The notes: generated by a model not told the origin, from the sequence alone. A DNA stretch of 64,000 nucleotides from an uncultured Alphaproteobacteria bacterium (GCA_943787745.1 CALSNJ010000004.1:159122-223121); one strand, 5' to 3'; positions 50,111 to 62,144 are shown, numbered from the stretch's first letter. Numbers and translations: made by a program.

Positions 50111-51001
50111 TCAACTCTGACGTCCTTCGGCACGTACCCCCAGATAGATAGCTCCAAGAATAAGCACACCTCCGACAATTGTTTCGACACCGAACCCCTC
50201 GCGAAAATATACCCAACCCAACGCCGCGCTCAGGATCGGTTCCGCCAAAAAGACCAGCGCCAGCACCATCGGCGAAATCGCACACACCGCCCAGTTAAAG
50301 CCGGAGTGCCCTATCACCTGACTGATGATCGCGATGGCCACCAGAGCGAAATAGGTCTCTGAGGTGAACCCGACAATTGGCAATCCCAAACTCAGAACCG
50401 GCACCCAAAGCAGGATCGCGGCCCCCGCATAGACAAGTACGACAAACGCCATAATCCCCACACTGCGGCGCAGGTTTTCTGCGACAAGAAAGAACGCCGC
50501 AAAAAACAATCCACCCGCGAGCGCCAGCCCATCCCCCAGAAGCGTCTCGGGACCGAGCTTCATACTGCCCCAGGCCATGATCGCACTGCCCCCCACCGCA
50601 AGCAGGACGGCGGTCCAGAGCCCCAGCCCCGGTGACCGCCGCAGAGCCACGAGCGACCAAAGCGCCAACCAGACAGGTGTCAGTGTCACAAGCACCACCG
50701 AATTGGCGATCGAGGTCCGCGTCACACCTTCAATCCAGGTCGCAAAATGCAGCGCCAGAAAAACCGAACCCGCTGCGATCAACCACCATTCCCGTCGCGT
50801 CAGACGACGCAATTCATCCCATGATGTGATCAACGCAATCGGCAGCAACACGAGCGCGGCAATGAGCATCCGGTAGGCGGCAATCACCAAAGCGTCCGCC
50901 TCGGCCATGCGTACAAAAATCGCAGCATGTGCAACCGAGACAAGCGCCACCAGAAGGACCGTGCTGTAAATCAGTCGGTCAGGAGATCCGGACCTGGGCA
51001 T
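50111..51001 (-). CDS. EamA/DMT family transporter
   Basis: A 296-residue inner membrane protein with about ten hydrophobic helices in two EamA repeats. SVAHAAIFVRMAEADALVIAAYRM marks the first repeat; NSVVLVTLTPVW and GFNWAVCAISPMVLALVFLAEPI are DMT hallmarks. It is likely a metabolite exporter of unknown substrate. It starts 6 bp after proB ends and lies 75 bp before proA, so it interrupts the usual proB-proA adjacency while keeping the direction. Confidence 0.88.
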   Translation of the reverse strand: MPRSGSPDRLIYSTVLLVALVSVAHAAIFVRMAEADALVIAAYRMLIAALVLLPIALITSWDELRRLTRREWWLIAAGSVFLALHFATWIEGVTRTSIANSVVLVTLTPVWLALWSLVALRRSPGLGLWTAVLLAVGGSAIMAWGSMKLGPETLLGDGLALAGGLFFAAFFLVAENLRRSVGIMAFVVLVYAGAAILLWVPVLSLGLPIVGFTSETYFALVAIAIISQVIGHSGFNWAVCAISPMVLALVFLAEPILSAALGWVYFREGFGVETIVGGVLILGAIYLGVRAEGRQS

Positions 51002-51007
51002 GAGAGA

Positions 51008-53558
<2,551 letters not shown>

Positions 53559-53564
53559 CTCGAA

Positions 53565-53972
53565 CTACTCCTTGGTTTCGCTCGAAGCGTCGTCAGCCGG
53601 AGCTTCCTCCGCCTTCGCTGCAGCCGGCTTCTTCGCCGCTGCCTTCTTCTTCGCTGCCGGCTTTCCGGTCACGTCCAGAACACGCAGAACGGTGAGTTCC
53701 TGACGATGTCCCATCGTACGACGGTAGCCCTGGCGGCGCTTCTTCTTAAAGACCACAATCTTGTCGCCGCGGGTCTGCTCAACCACTTCGGCGGTGACCG
53801 ATGCGCCTTCGATGACCGGTGCACCAACCTGGGTGGCCTTGCCATCATTGACCATCAGCACAGGCTCGATCGACAGGGTGCTTCCCGCATCGCCCGAAAG
53901 CCTCTCGACGGTAATCACATCGCCATTGGCAACACGATACTGCTTCCCACCGGTTTGAATGACTGCGTACAT
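53565..53972 (-). CDS. rplU: 50S ribosomal protein L21 (bL21) with Ala/Lys-rich extension
   Basis: 135 residues. The first ~103 are ordinary L21: [19 protein letters not shown], then [21 protein letters not shown]. The last ~30 form a low-complexity Lys/Ala stretch ending in an acidic tail ([14 protein letters not shown]). Such extensions occur in other alphaproteobacteria. First gene of rplU-rpmA(-obgE), with a clear promoter upstream. Confidence 0.97.
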   Translation of the reverse strand: MYAVIQTGGKQYRVANGDVITVERLSGDAGSTLSIEPVLMVNDGKATQVGAPVIEGASVTAEVVEQTRGDKIVVFKKKRRQGYRRTMGHRQELTVLRVLDVTGKPAAKKKAAAKKPAAAKAEEAPADDASSETKE

Positions 53973-54096
53973 GAATTTGAATCCGTATTAGTCGCGACAA
54001 CCGCGCCCCAGAACCAGAGGGGCTGCGAAGGCCAAATGTTCCTGCAAAAACAAGGCGGACCGCGAATTTCTCCGGCGGTCCATCGAATGCGGGCGG

Positions 54097-54124
54097 ACTA
54101 TACGCCGCCAGCCGCCCGTGTCAA
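54097..54124 (-). promoter_or_regulatory. promoter of rplU-rpmA
   Basis: On the minus strand TTGACA (54119-54124) and TATAGT (54097-54102) are 16 bp apart. Transcription from about 54090 leaves a ~118-nt leader before rplU. This is one of the best promoter matches in the window. Confidence 0.7.
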
Positions 54125-54264
54125 CCGCCCAAACGGGACTCTTTGGCGCAATAATCTCCCTCCCACAGCGGGTTGCAGGCAGGTTAGCACGTGCGGTAGA
54201 ACCCGTGCGCCCGCGAGACTTGCGGGCCTGTCGCTGATATCGGCTAAGATATCGGACGATCGGC

Positions 54265-54354
54265 GGAGGGGTGCCGGAGTGGTTGAACGGGGCAGTCTCG
54301 AAAACTGTTGAGCGTGTAAGCGTTCCGAGAGTTCGAATCTCTCTCCCTCCGCCA
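54265..54354 (+). tRNA. tRNA-Ser, anticodon CGA
   Basis: A 90-nt class II tRNA with encoded CCA. The acceptor GGAGGGG pairs with TCCCTCC before G-CCA. The anticodon loop CTCGAAA is flanked by GCAGT/ACTGT and gives CGA, reading UCG. A long variable arm follows (GAGCGTGTAAGCGTTC region), then the T-arm GAGAG-TTCGAAT-CTCTC. The AATTTTTCT just after it may help termination. Confidence 0.95.
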
Positions 54355-54455
54355 AATTTTTCTCAAATTATCGGCCGGCTTTGGCCCCGAGAAGTTTCGC
54401 AAATTCAAAGGTCTGGAGTGGGCTTCACAGACAGCAACGGTAGCCCCTCACATAC

Positions 54456-54485
54456 TTGACCACGAATTGACCGTCAGCCTAGCCT
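54456..54485 (+). promoter_or_regulatory. weak promoter candidate before the CmcJ-like gene
   Basis: TTGACC at 54456-54461 with TAGCCT at 54480-54485 (18-bp spacer). A second TTGACC lies at 54467-54472, an 11-bp offset direct repeat that might instead be an operator. Confidence 0.25.
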
Positions 54486-54539
54486 CAAAGAGTATTGAGA
54501 CAAAGCGGGGACGGTATATCCCCATGGAGGATCCAAACC

Positions 54540-55379
54540 ATGTCCCAGATCGCTGAACTGACAACCGATCTTGACTATGTCGAAGCCGAACTCGATTACA
54601 TCGTCGATGACGGTATCCCGGCGGTCCGCTACCTCGACTGGCCGGAGATGGAACATCTCGCTCACAAGCCAGCCTATGAAAAGCACCTCGTGCGCATCCA
54701 CAATGGCCGGGACGACCCGGCGCAGTTCACCCTGCCCTCCCACGGCTTCGCCTTCGTCGATCACCAGACGAAGGTGAAGGACTTCTATGATGAGGAGGAA
54801 GTACGTTCGGTCTACTATTCAGAGACCGAGGCACTGATCCAGGCCCATAGCGGCGGTGCAAACCGCGTGGTGGTGTTCGACCACACCCTGCGGACCGCCG
54901 AGCAGGCACGCCAGCAGGCCGATCGGGTGCGCAAAGCAGTCTATTCTGTACACAACGACTATACCGAGCGCTCGGCGCCACAGCGTGTGCGGGACTTCCT
55001 GCCTGAAGACGAGGCCGAGGCGGCGCTCGAGCGGCGCTTTGCGATTATCCAGACCTGGCGGTCGATCGCGCCGCGTGTTGAACGTGACCCGCTGGCGCTG
55101 TGTGACGGCCGGACGATTCCCGAAGAGGGCTTTATCCCCTATGAACGGCGCTATCGCTATCGCACCGGCGAGACCTATCACATCTCATACAATCCAGCGC
55201 ACCGCTGGTTTTGGTTCCCGCACATGACCCGCGAGGAGGCGCTGGTGTTCAAGGTCTATGACACGGACGCGTCAGCCGGTGTGCGTTTTACTGCGCATAC
55301 CGCGTTCGACGACCCGAACACACCTCCCAACGCGGCCATCCGCGAGAGCATCGAGATGCGCGCTTTGGTGTTCTATTGA
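54540..55379 (+). CDS. CmcJ/NvfI family oxidoreductase
   Basis: A 279-residue protein whose pattern matches the CmcJ/GA4-desaturase-like family of putative Fe(II)-dependent oxygenases. VVVFDHTLR, then VHNDYTERSAPQRVRDFL, WRSIAPRVERDPLALCDG, and a closing FPHMTREEALVFKVYDT ... IRESIEMRALVFY occur in family order. Family members act in cephamycin, gibberellin and fungal pathways, so a tailoring-type oxidation is likely, on an unknown substrate. GGAGG lies 8 bp before the ATG. It stands alone, after the tRNA-Ser gene, and converges on an Old Yellow Enzyme gene. Confidence 0.8.
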   Translation: MSQIAELTTDLDYVEAELDYIVDDGIPAVRYLDWPEMEHLAHKPAYEKHLVRIHNGRDDPAQFTLPSHGFAFVDHQTKVKDFYDEEEVRSVYYSETEALIQAHSGGANRVVVFDHTLRTAEQARQQADRVRKAVYSVHNDYTERSAPQRVRDFLPEDEAEAALERRFAIIQTWRSIAPRVERDPLALCDGRTIPEEGFIPYERRYRYRTGETYHISYNPAHRWFWFPHMTREEALVFKVYDTDASAGVRFTAHTAFDDPNTPPNAAIRESIEMRALVFY

Positions 55380-55427
55380 TCACCGCAGTGCCTGATACAT
55401 GCGTTTGTCTTGGACGCAGCTCTTGAA

Positions 55428-56564
55428 TTAGCCTTCGAATGACACACCATTGGCCGCCCGCCATTCATCCGTGGCATCGAGGGTCGCAAACGGGCTGATC
55501 ATCTCAGGGTCGAAGGCGACAGGGGGCTCCCCCGCTGCCAGCTTGTTTGGCCAGGACGGGTCGCCTATCGCACCGCGTGCGATTGCCACAAGATCCGCTT
55601 CTTCTGCCATCAATATATGCTCGGCATTGTCGGGCACCTCCAGCTTGCCGCAGGCAATGATCGGCAGGTTGGCGAATTCACGCGCCAGGCCTGCCAGCGT
55701 GCGACCTGTTCCGAATTCTTCGCCCAGACCCTGATGGGTGCTGACATGGATAAAGTCAGCGCCATCGGCCGCCAGCGCGGCGAAAATCGCGCGCGCGTCC
55801 TCGACGCCGCCGCCCCACTTGAAGCTGAAGTCACTCGAGCGGCTTTGGGAAATACGCATTCCGGCCAACCCACGACCGGCCACGCCCTTGACCACCGCCA
55901 CCATGATTTCACGATGGAAGCGCAGACGGTTTTCCAGTGACCCGCCATATTCATCGGTGCGGGTGTTGGTCTCCGGTGTCAGGAACTGAACGGGCAGATA
56001 GCCATTGGCACCGTGAATTTCAACGCCGTCAAAGCCGGCCTCCATGGCGTTTTGTGCCGCCGTGCCGAATGACTCCACCACCGTAGAAATTTCTTCACGG
56101 GTCATCGCACGCGGCATCTTGAAAGGACCATCGCCATAGTAGCGCGCCGCCATCTCACCCGCGGGCTGAACCGCCGAAGGCGCGATCGTCTCGTCGGTAT
56201 AGCGATTGTCCTGCACAAGCGCGCCGGCATGCATGAGCTGCAAGATTATACGACCACCTTCGTCATGGACCGCATTGGTGACCTGACGCCAGCCTTCGAT
56301 CTGCGCCGGTGTCGCAATCCCGGGCTGATCGCGATAGCCCTGACTCTGTGTAAGATCAGGGTGCGTGCCTTCGGTGATGATCAATCCAAAGCCACCGCGC
56401 GCAAACGCGCTGTAATGCTCGGTCATCTGGGCTGTGGGAACGCCATCCGCGTCCGCGCTGATCCGGGTCATCGGTGCAACGACAGAACGGTTCGGCAACT
56501 CGAGTGTGCCCAACCGAAACGGAGACAAAATATGTGGCCAGCGGGCCGCGCCAATATTATTCAT
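55428..56564 (-). CDS. NADH:flavin oxidoreductase, Old Yellow Enzyme family
   Basis: A 378-residue single-domain FMN TIM-barrel ene-reductase. The start SPFRLGTLELPNRSVVAPMTR, the active-site EIHGANGYLPVQFL and TDEYGGSLENRLRF are diagnostic. RGAIGDPSWPNKL near the end is also typical. There is no C-terminal 4Fe-4S/FAD extension, so this is the short form that reduces activated C=C bonds with NAD(P)H. Substrate unknown. Its start is 162 bp from the divergent methyltransferase gene. Confidence 0.92.
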   Translation of the reverse strand: MNNIGAARWPHILSPFRLGTLELPNRSVVAPMTRISADADGVPTAQMTEHYSAFARGGFGLIITEGTHPDLTQSQGYRDQPGIATPAQIEGWRQVTNAVHDEGGRIILQLMHAGALVQDNRYTDETIAPSAVQPAGEMAARYYGDGPFKMPRAMTREEISTVVESFGTAAQNAMEAGFDGVEIHGANGYLPVQFLTPETNTRTDEYGGSLENRLRFHREIMVAVVKGVAGRGLAGMRISQSRSSDFSFKWGGGVEDARAIFAALAADGADFIHVSTHQGLGEEFGTGRTLAGLAREFANLPIIACGKLEVPDNAEHILMAEEADLVAIARGAIGDPSWPNKLAAGEPPVAFDPEMISPFATLDATDEWRAANGVSFEG

Positions 56565-56726
56565 GAAACACCTGTGAATTGCAGCGCGCGCGCAATCGCC
56601 CCCGCCAAGATTTTTCCCAACGCTCTCTACAACAGAGTGGCGCTGCGAACACCCCTTGCAAGATGAATCCCTGTCACAACAGCCAGACCTATCCGCCTGC
56701 GTTCATATATACTGACAGCATTGGCC

Positions 56727-58334
56727 ATGACCGACAGTTCGAAAGACATGACACCAGATTCAGAATCGCTCGCACACCCCGATGTGACCGCTTCACTGGA
56801 TGCGGCGGGGTATATTACCGATGCGGTCTACACTTGGAATTTCTTTAACTATCAGGCGCCCATCCACCTTTCTTACATCGCGCGGCTAAACGGGCATTCC
56901 GCGCCCAGCACGGACGAAGCATTCACCTATTGCGATCTCGGATCGGGCAATGGCGTAACCGTCAACCTGCTGGCCGACGCCCTGCCCCATGGGCAATTCT
57001 GGGGCATTGACATCAATCCCGACCACACGCGGAACGCCCGTGCGTTTTCTGATGCCGCCGGTCTGTCGAATGTCACCCATCTCAACCAATCCTTTGAGAC
57101 GCGGTCCGAAAACGAACTGCCGCAATTCGACTTCATCACGCTGCACGGCGTCTATTCATGGGTCTCCCCAGAAATTCAGGCGCAAATCGTCGCTTTCGTT
57201 GACCGGCACTTGAAGCCCGGCGGCCTGCTTTACCTCTCATACAATGCCTTGCCCGGATGGGCGCCGATCACGCCGCTCTGGGCGATGATGCGTGACGCGA
57301 CACTGGGGGAAGGCCTCTCCTCCATCGAACGCGCCCGCAAGGGAATCGCATATCTCAGATTTCTCCATGATCAGAAGGCGACATATTTCGAGAAGAACCC
57401 AGCCGCAGGCGAACACCTGAAACGGCTGGTGAAAGGCGGTCTGGACTATTTCATCCACGAAATGTGCCATGACTGGTTTACGCCATGCTATTTCGACGAT
57501 GTCGCCAACGCGTTTCGCACCTCCGGTTTGGTCTATGCTGGCACCGCCGCGATTCATCGGAACCGGGATCGAAACATCATTCCCGGGCGATTTCGAAAAT
57601 ACGTTGCCGAATCCAACGATCGGCAGGCTCAGGAATCACGTCGCAGCTTATTGCGCAATGAAATGTTTCGCCGCGACATCTATATCCGCTCGCAAACCCC
57701 GCCCTCTTCTGCCATCGGGTCTGGATTGGACCATTTCATGCTCGGGCCCCACCGCGGACAAAGTGACATCAAGACCGATGCCAAAATCGGTGAACGCAAA
57801 CTGTCATTCACCGGACCGGTCTTCGACACAATAATCCCGCTGGCGCAGACGGGAACCAACAGCATCGGGGACATCCGCACCCAGCTTCCCGGACCAGATG
57901 ATGTTGCGATTGAGGCCGTGCAGGACCTGATCGCCAGTCGTCAATTCATCCCGATGGCAAAAGCCTCGCATGCGGGTGACACACCCCAAGGGGTTCGATA
58001 CCGGATCGCCTCCGAAATCAACCGGCTCTACCTGACTCGCAGACTTCCGCAAGACGGAAAGTGCTACCTGGCTTCGCCCGTCACCGGATCAGGATTTCGC
58101 GTGAACTTCCAAACGGGGATGATGATCCTGTCACTGGATGGCCGCACAGAAGACGAGGCCAAGACCTGGGCGCTCGATTATGTGCAATCACTTTCATCCG
58201 ATACGCTGGAGCGATTGAAAATTCGAACAAATGAACCGGATGCCGAAAAGGTCTCCCGTGCATTCGGGAATTTCCGAGAGCGCTATTTGCATCGCCTGAT
58301 CCGGCTTGGCATTCTCGAGCTGATCGAGAGCTAA
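56727..58334 (+). CDS. class I SAM methyltransferase with methyltransferase regulatory domain
   Basis: A 535-residue protein. The N-terminal half is a methyltransferase: motif I YCDLGSGNGVTVNLL at about 66-80, then FWGIDINPDHTRNA and FDFITLHGVYSWVSPEI, and LKPGGLLYLSYNALPGW. The middle and C-terminal half follow the pattern of the predicted methyltransferase regulatory domain (MethyTransf_Reg), including HEMCHDWFTPCYF and RNEMFRRDIYIR. TTG at 56721 in frame is an alternative start; ATG at 56727 is preferred. Such proteins are often linked to surface or protein methylation. Target unknown. Confidence 0.82.
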   Translation: MTDSSKDMTPDSESLAHPDVTASLDAAGYITDAVYTWNFFNYQAPIHLSYIARLNGHSAPSTDEAFTYCDLGSGNGVTVNLLADALPHGQFWGIDINPDHTRNARAFSDAAGLSNVTHLNQSFETRSENELPQFDFITLHGVYSWVSPEIQAQIVAFVDRHLKPGGLLYLSYNALPGWAPITPLWAMMRDATLGEGLSSIERARKGIAYLRFLHDQKATYFEKNPAAGEHLKRLVKGGLDYFIHEMCHDWFTPCYFDDVANAFRTSGLVYAGTAAIHRNRDRNIIPGRFRKYVAESNDRQAQESRRSLLRNEMFRRDIYIRSQTPPSSAIGSGLDHFMLGPHRGQSDIKTDAKIGERKLSFTGPVFDTIIPLAQTGTNSIGDIRTQLPGPDDVAIEAVQDLIASRQFIPMAKASHAGDTPQGVRYRIASEINRLYLTRRLPQDGKCYLASPVTGSGFRVNFQTGMMILSLDGRTEDEAKTWALDYVQSLSSDTLERLKIRTNEPDAEKVSRAFGNFRERYLHRLIRLGILELIES

Positions 58335-58445
58335 AAACATGCCCTTTGGGGCCTGTTCCAAACCTTTCTGAGAGAGTAGCATTTGCAGCCTGTGAACAAT
58401 CTGCCGGACCAACGGCAGAGCACGCGGGAATTGAGGGGAACTCAC

Positions 58446-59315
58446 ATGACAGATACGCAATATATGGCACCGCAAACACTGGACGAGGCGGTCACCGCCT
58501 TCGCGGCCGGTGGAGAGGCGGCTCGCATACTGGCCGGAGGCACAGACCTTCTGGTCCAGATGGGTGCCGGCATGGTGAACCCGGGCGTCATTGTCGACGT
58601 CAAGAAAATCACCGAACTGAACAGCATCGAGGAGACTGCTGATGGGGGTTTCGTCGTTGGTGCAGCCGTCGCAGGGGCCGTGCTTGAAGAGCACCCGACT
58701 TTTGGCAAAGTCTGGCCTGGCGTTCTCGAAGGATTGAACTTGATCGGGTCCACCCAGATTCAGGGACGAGCATCCCTTGGCGGAAATCTGTGCAACGGTT
58801 CGCCCGCCGCCGACGGTGTGCCGGCCATGGTTGCCGCCGGAGCCGTCCTGACGGTGCAAGGCCCGAACGGCCGGCGCGACATCCCGGTGAAAGACGTGCC
58901 GACGGGTCCGGGCAAAACCAGCCTCGCACCTGGCGAGATTGCGGTCTGCTTCACCTTTCCGCCGCGTCCCGCAGGCTCGAGTGATGCCTATCTTCGCATG
59001 ATCCCGCGGACCGAAATGGACATCGCCGTCGTTGGGGTTGGCGTCAACCTGACCATGAAAGATGGCGTCTGCACAGATGCCAGTGTCGGACTGGGCGCCG
59101 TCGCGCCAACCGTACTTCTGGTTGAGGATGCCGCCAAAGCACTGATTGGGTCGAAACTGGATGCAGCCGCGCTGGATGCGGCCGCGGCTGCCTGCAGCGC
59201 AGCATGTAACCCGATCGACGACAAGCGCGGCACCATCGCATATCGAACCAAAGTGGCTGGCGTCCTTTTGAAACGCACTGCCGCAATCGCCGCCAAACGC
59301 GCGGCAGGAGTTTAG
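58446..59315 (+). CDS. molybdenum hydroxylase medium subunit (FAD-binding, CoxM/CutM type)
   Basis: A 289-residue FAD subunit. AGGTDLLVQMGAG near 34 and TIGGNLCNGSPAADGVPAM (read here as SLGGNLCNGSPAADG) are the two FAD-contact motifs. It passes electrons from the 2Fe-2S subunit to an acceptor. AGGGGAA lies 7 bp before the ATG at 58446; an upstream in-frame start would add 21 unlike residues. First gene of an M-S-L operon (58446-62048). Confidence 0.93.
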   Translation: MTDTQYMAPQTLDEAVTAFAAGGEAARILAGGTDLLVQMGAGMVNPGVIVDVKKITELNSIEETADGGFVVGAAVAGAVLEEHPTFGKVWPGVLEGLNLIGSTQIQGRASLGGNLCNGSPAADGVPAMVAAGAVLTVQGPNGRRDIPVKDVPTGPGKTSLAPGEIAVCFTFPPRPAGSSDAYLRMIPRTEMDIAVVGVGVNLTMKDGVCTDASVGLGAVAPTVLLVEDAAKALIGSKLDAAALDAAAAACSAACNPIDDKRGTIAYRTKVAGVLLKRTAAIAAKRAAGV

Positions 59316-59319
59316 AACC

Positions 59320-59799
59320 ATGGCAAAACTTCATATTTCCACCACCATCAATGGCGAGCCGACCGAGTATCTCTGCGCGCCAGACGAAACAATGCTCGAT
59401 GTTCTGCGCAACGGCCTGGGGCTGACCGGCTCCAAGGAAGGCTGCGGCTCGGGCGATTGCGGCGCGTGCAGCATTACAATGGACGGACGACTTGTCTGTG
59501 CCTGTCTGGTGCTGGCTGCCGAGGCCGAGGGTTCCGAGATCGAAACCATTGAGGGCATGGCCGACGGAGAAGCCTTGCATCCGCTGCAGCAAAAATTTCT
59601 CGAGATGGCGGCCCTGCAATGCGGCATCTGCACACCGGGCATGCTGGTCGCAGCGAAATCGCTGCTTGAGCAGAACCCAAACCCGACCGAAACCGAAGTG
59701 CGTTACTGGCTCGCAGGCAACCTTTGCCGGTGCACCGGTTATGACAAGATTATTCGCGCGGTGATGGACACCGCAGCTGACATGCGGGGAGCAGCCTAA
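59320..59799 (+). CDS. molybdenum hydroxylase small subunit (2x[2Fe-2S], CoxS type)
   Basis: A 159-residue iron-sulfur subunit. The plant-type ferredoxin cluster lies in EGCGSGDCGACSI with a following Cys, and the second cluster in CGICTPGM and CRCTGYDKI. Electrons run from the molybdenum site through these to FAD. It begins 4 bp after the FAD subunit gene and overlaps the large subunit gene by 1 bp. Confidence 0.95.
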   Translation: MAKLHISTTINGEPTEYLCAPDETMLDVLRNGLGLTGSKEGCGSGDCGACSITMDGRLVCACLVLAAEAEGSEIETIEGMADGEALHPLQQKFLEMAALQCGICTPGMLVAAKSLLEQNPNPTETEVRYWLAGNLCRCTGYDKIIRAVMDTAADMRGAA

Positions 59800-62048
59800 T
59801 GAGCGAGACAACCAACAAGTGGATTGGCCAAAACACAATCCGTCCTGACGGCGCCCCGAAAGTCACGGGCAGTGCCGCCTTTGCGGCCGACACCAACATG
59901 CCGGGTATGATCTGGGGTTCGGTGCTTCGCAGCCCACATGCCCATGCACGGATCAAATCGATCGACACATCGAAAGCCGAGGCCCACCCGGGCGTAAAGG
60001 CAGTTGTGACCGCGGCAGACATCGTTGATTTTCCGGTCGACACGCCCTTCCCGCTTGGTATTCAGGACATGCGCTGGATGTGCCGCAATGTGATGGCACG
60101 CGAAAAAGCGCTTTTCCATGGACATCCTGTCGCCGCTGTCGCGGCAACCTCCGAAGCCATTGCCGCAGAAGCCTGCAAGCTGATCGAGGTCGATTACGAA
60201 GTCCTGCCGCACGCAATCGAAATTGATGATGCCCTCGCGCCCGATGCTCCCATCCTGCACGACTTCATTGAATTCGAGGGCAAGCCCTCAAACATCGCGG
60301 GCACACTCGAACACACCAAGGGTGATATCGAAGCTGGCTTCGCGGAAGCTGACGTCATTATTGAGCGGGACTTCACGACCCGACCTGTGCATCAGGGCTA
60401 CATTGAGCCTCATGCCTGTCTGGTGAGCGTTGCTGCCGATGGCAAGGCCACCATCTGGAGCTCCAGTCAGGGCCAGTTCATGGTACGCGCCATGACCGGA
60501 CTGCTGACCGGTATTCCGCAAAGCGATATTCGCGCCATTCCGGCCGAGATCGGCGGTGGCTTTGGTGGCAAAACCATCGTCTATCTGGAACCGCTGGCCA
60601 CAATTCTGTCGAAGAAGTCGGGACGACCGGTGAAGATGGTTATGACTCGAGAAGAAGTCATGCGCGCGTCCGGCCCAACTTCGGGTTCGAAGAGCACCAT
60701 CAAGATCGGCGCCAAGAAGGACGGCACCATCACCGCGGCCGAGGGCATCTACTGGCTGCAGGCTGGCGGACTTCCCGGATCGCCAATTCGTGGCGCGGTC
60801 GGTTGCGCACTCGCGCCCTATGACATCCCCAACGGCCGCACATTTGGCTATGACGTTGTCTCCAACCGATCCAAGGTCGCAGCCTACCGCGCACCAGGTG
60901 CCCCCATTGGGGCCTTCGGGATTGAGTGCGTGCTTGACGAAATCGCCGAAGAACTGGGCATGGACCCGCTCGACCTGCGGCTCAAGAATGCTGCCAAGGA
61001 AGGCACCCAAGCTGTGCACGGACCGACCTACCCGCTGATGGGCTATGTCGAATCTCTCGAAGCGGCGAAAGCGCATGATCATTACAAGGCGCCACTCGGC
61101 CCCAATCAGGGACGTGGTGTGGCCAGCGGGTTCTGGTTCAATGCCGGCGGCGAATCCTCCGCGCAGGTCAATATCACCGAAGACGGAAACGTGGTTGTCA
61201 CCACAGGCCATCCCGACATCGGTGGCTCCCGTGCCGGGATTGCAAATATCTGCGCCGAGCTTCTCGGGATCGACTACCGCCGGGTATCTGTGTTGATCGG
61301 TGACACGGCGACGATCGGCTTCTCGAATTTGACAGGCGGCAGCCGCGTTCTTTTCGCATCCTCGATTGTGGTGACAGAATCCACCAACAATGTGATCGGA
61401 ACCCTGTGTGCACTGGCTGCCAAGATCTGGGACATCGACCCGGAAGCCGTTATCTGGGAGGACGGCGAAGCGCGGCCGGCAGGCGCAAACGCCGGTCAGT
61501 TCCCGCCTTTGACCCTCGAAGAGCTGGCGGCACGCGCCAACGAATCAGGCGGTCCCATTGGCGCTGGTGCGCAGATCAACACGACGGGTGCCGAGGGCGG
61601 CTTCGGGACACATATCTGCGATGTCGAGGTCGATCCCGAACTCGGAACCGTTCAGGTGCTGCGTTACACCGTGCTTCAGGATGTGGGTCGGGCCGTTCAC
61701 CCGAGCTATGTTGAGGGCCAGATGCAGGGTGGCGCGGTACAAGCCATCGGCTGGGCACTGAACGAAGAATACATCTACAACAAGAATGGTCATGTGGATA
61801 ATCCCGGCTTCCTCGACTACCGGATGCCGGTCGCCTCGGACATGCCGATGATCGACACCCACATTATCGAGATCCCGAACCCGAAACATCCACAAGGTGT
61901 ACGCGGGGTTGGCGAAGTACCGCTGGTGCCAGGGCTCGCGGCCGTACGCAACGCGATCCATGACGCTGTGGGTGTCCGCTTCAACGATTTGCCGATGTCG
62001 CCGCCCGTGGTTCTCGACGCGCTGGATATGGCCGAAGCTGCGGAATAG
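59799..62048 (+). CDS. molybdenum hydroxylase large subunit (xanthine dehydrogenase family)
   Basis: A 749-residue molybdopterin cytosine dinucleotide-type catalytic subunit. GGGFGGKT is the Moco-binding motif. The active-site loop reads AYRAPGAPIGAF, and the catalytic Glu is in RGVGEVPLVPG near the C-terminus. The CO dehydrogenase form I signature AYxCSFR is absent, so this is not a classical CoxL. The substrate, perhaps an aldehyde, aromatic acid or N-heterocycle, cannot be told. No cofactor maturation genes lie in the window. A strong hairpin follows 28 bp after the stop. Confidence 0.93.
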   Translation: MSETTNKWIGQNTIRPDGAPKVTGSAAFAADTNMPGMIWGSVLRSPHAHARIKSIDTSKAEAHPGVKAVVTAADIVDFPVDTPFPLGIQDMRWMCRNVMAREKALFHGHPVAAVAATSEAIAAEACKLIEVDYEVLPHAIEIDDALAPDAPILHDFIEFEGKPSNIAGTLEHTKGDIEAGFAEADVIIERDFTTRPVHQGYIEPHACLVSVAADGKATIWSSSQGQFMVRAMTGLLTGIPQSDIRAIPAEIGGGFGGKTIVYLEPLATILSKKSGRPVKMVMTREEVMRASGPTSGSKSTIKIGAKKDGTITAAEGIYWLQAGGLPGSPIRGAVGCALAPYDIPNGRTFGYDVVSNRSKVAAYRAPGAPIGAFGIECVLDEIAEELGMDPLDLRLKNAAKEGTQAVHGPTYPLMGYVESLEAAKAHDHYKAPLGPNQGRGVASGFWFNAGGESSAQVNITEDGNVVVTTGHPDIGGSRAGIANICAELLGIDYRRVSVLIGDTATIGFSNLTGGSRVLFASSIVVTESTNNVIGTLCALAAKIWDIDPEAVIWEDGEARPAGANAGQFPPLTLEELAARANESGGPIGAGAQINTTGAEGGFGTHICDVEVDPELGTVQVLRYTVLQDVGRAVHPSYVEGQMQGGAVQAIGWALNEEYIYNKNGHVDNPGFLDYRMPVASDMPMIDTHIIEIPNPKHPQGVRGVGEVPLVPGLAAVRNAIHDAVGVRFNDLPMSPPVVLDALDMAEAAE

Positions 62049-62076
62049 CATTCGCAAAGCACATAACCATGTTTCC

Positions 62077-62113
62077 CTGATCGGGCGCAGACCGCTGCGC
62101 CCGATCAGTCTTT
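62077..62113 (+). terminator. terminator of the molybdenum hydroxylase operon
   Basis: A perfect 14-bp stem (62077-62090 with 62095-62108) around ACCG, followed by TCTTT. The stem is very stable; the T-run is short. It separates the operon from the transporter remnant. Confidence 0.75.
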
Positions 62114-62144
62114 CCAGCACCAGATTCCGTCGACACTGTTACGA

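Noticed and set aside
59799..62048. Form I CO dehydrogenase large subunit (coxL)
   Set aside because: The AYxCSFR active-site signature is absent; the loop reads AYRAPGAPIGAF.
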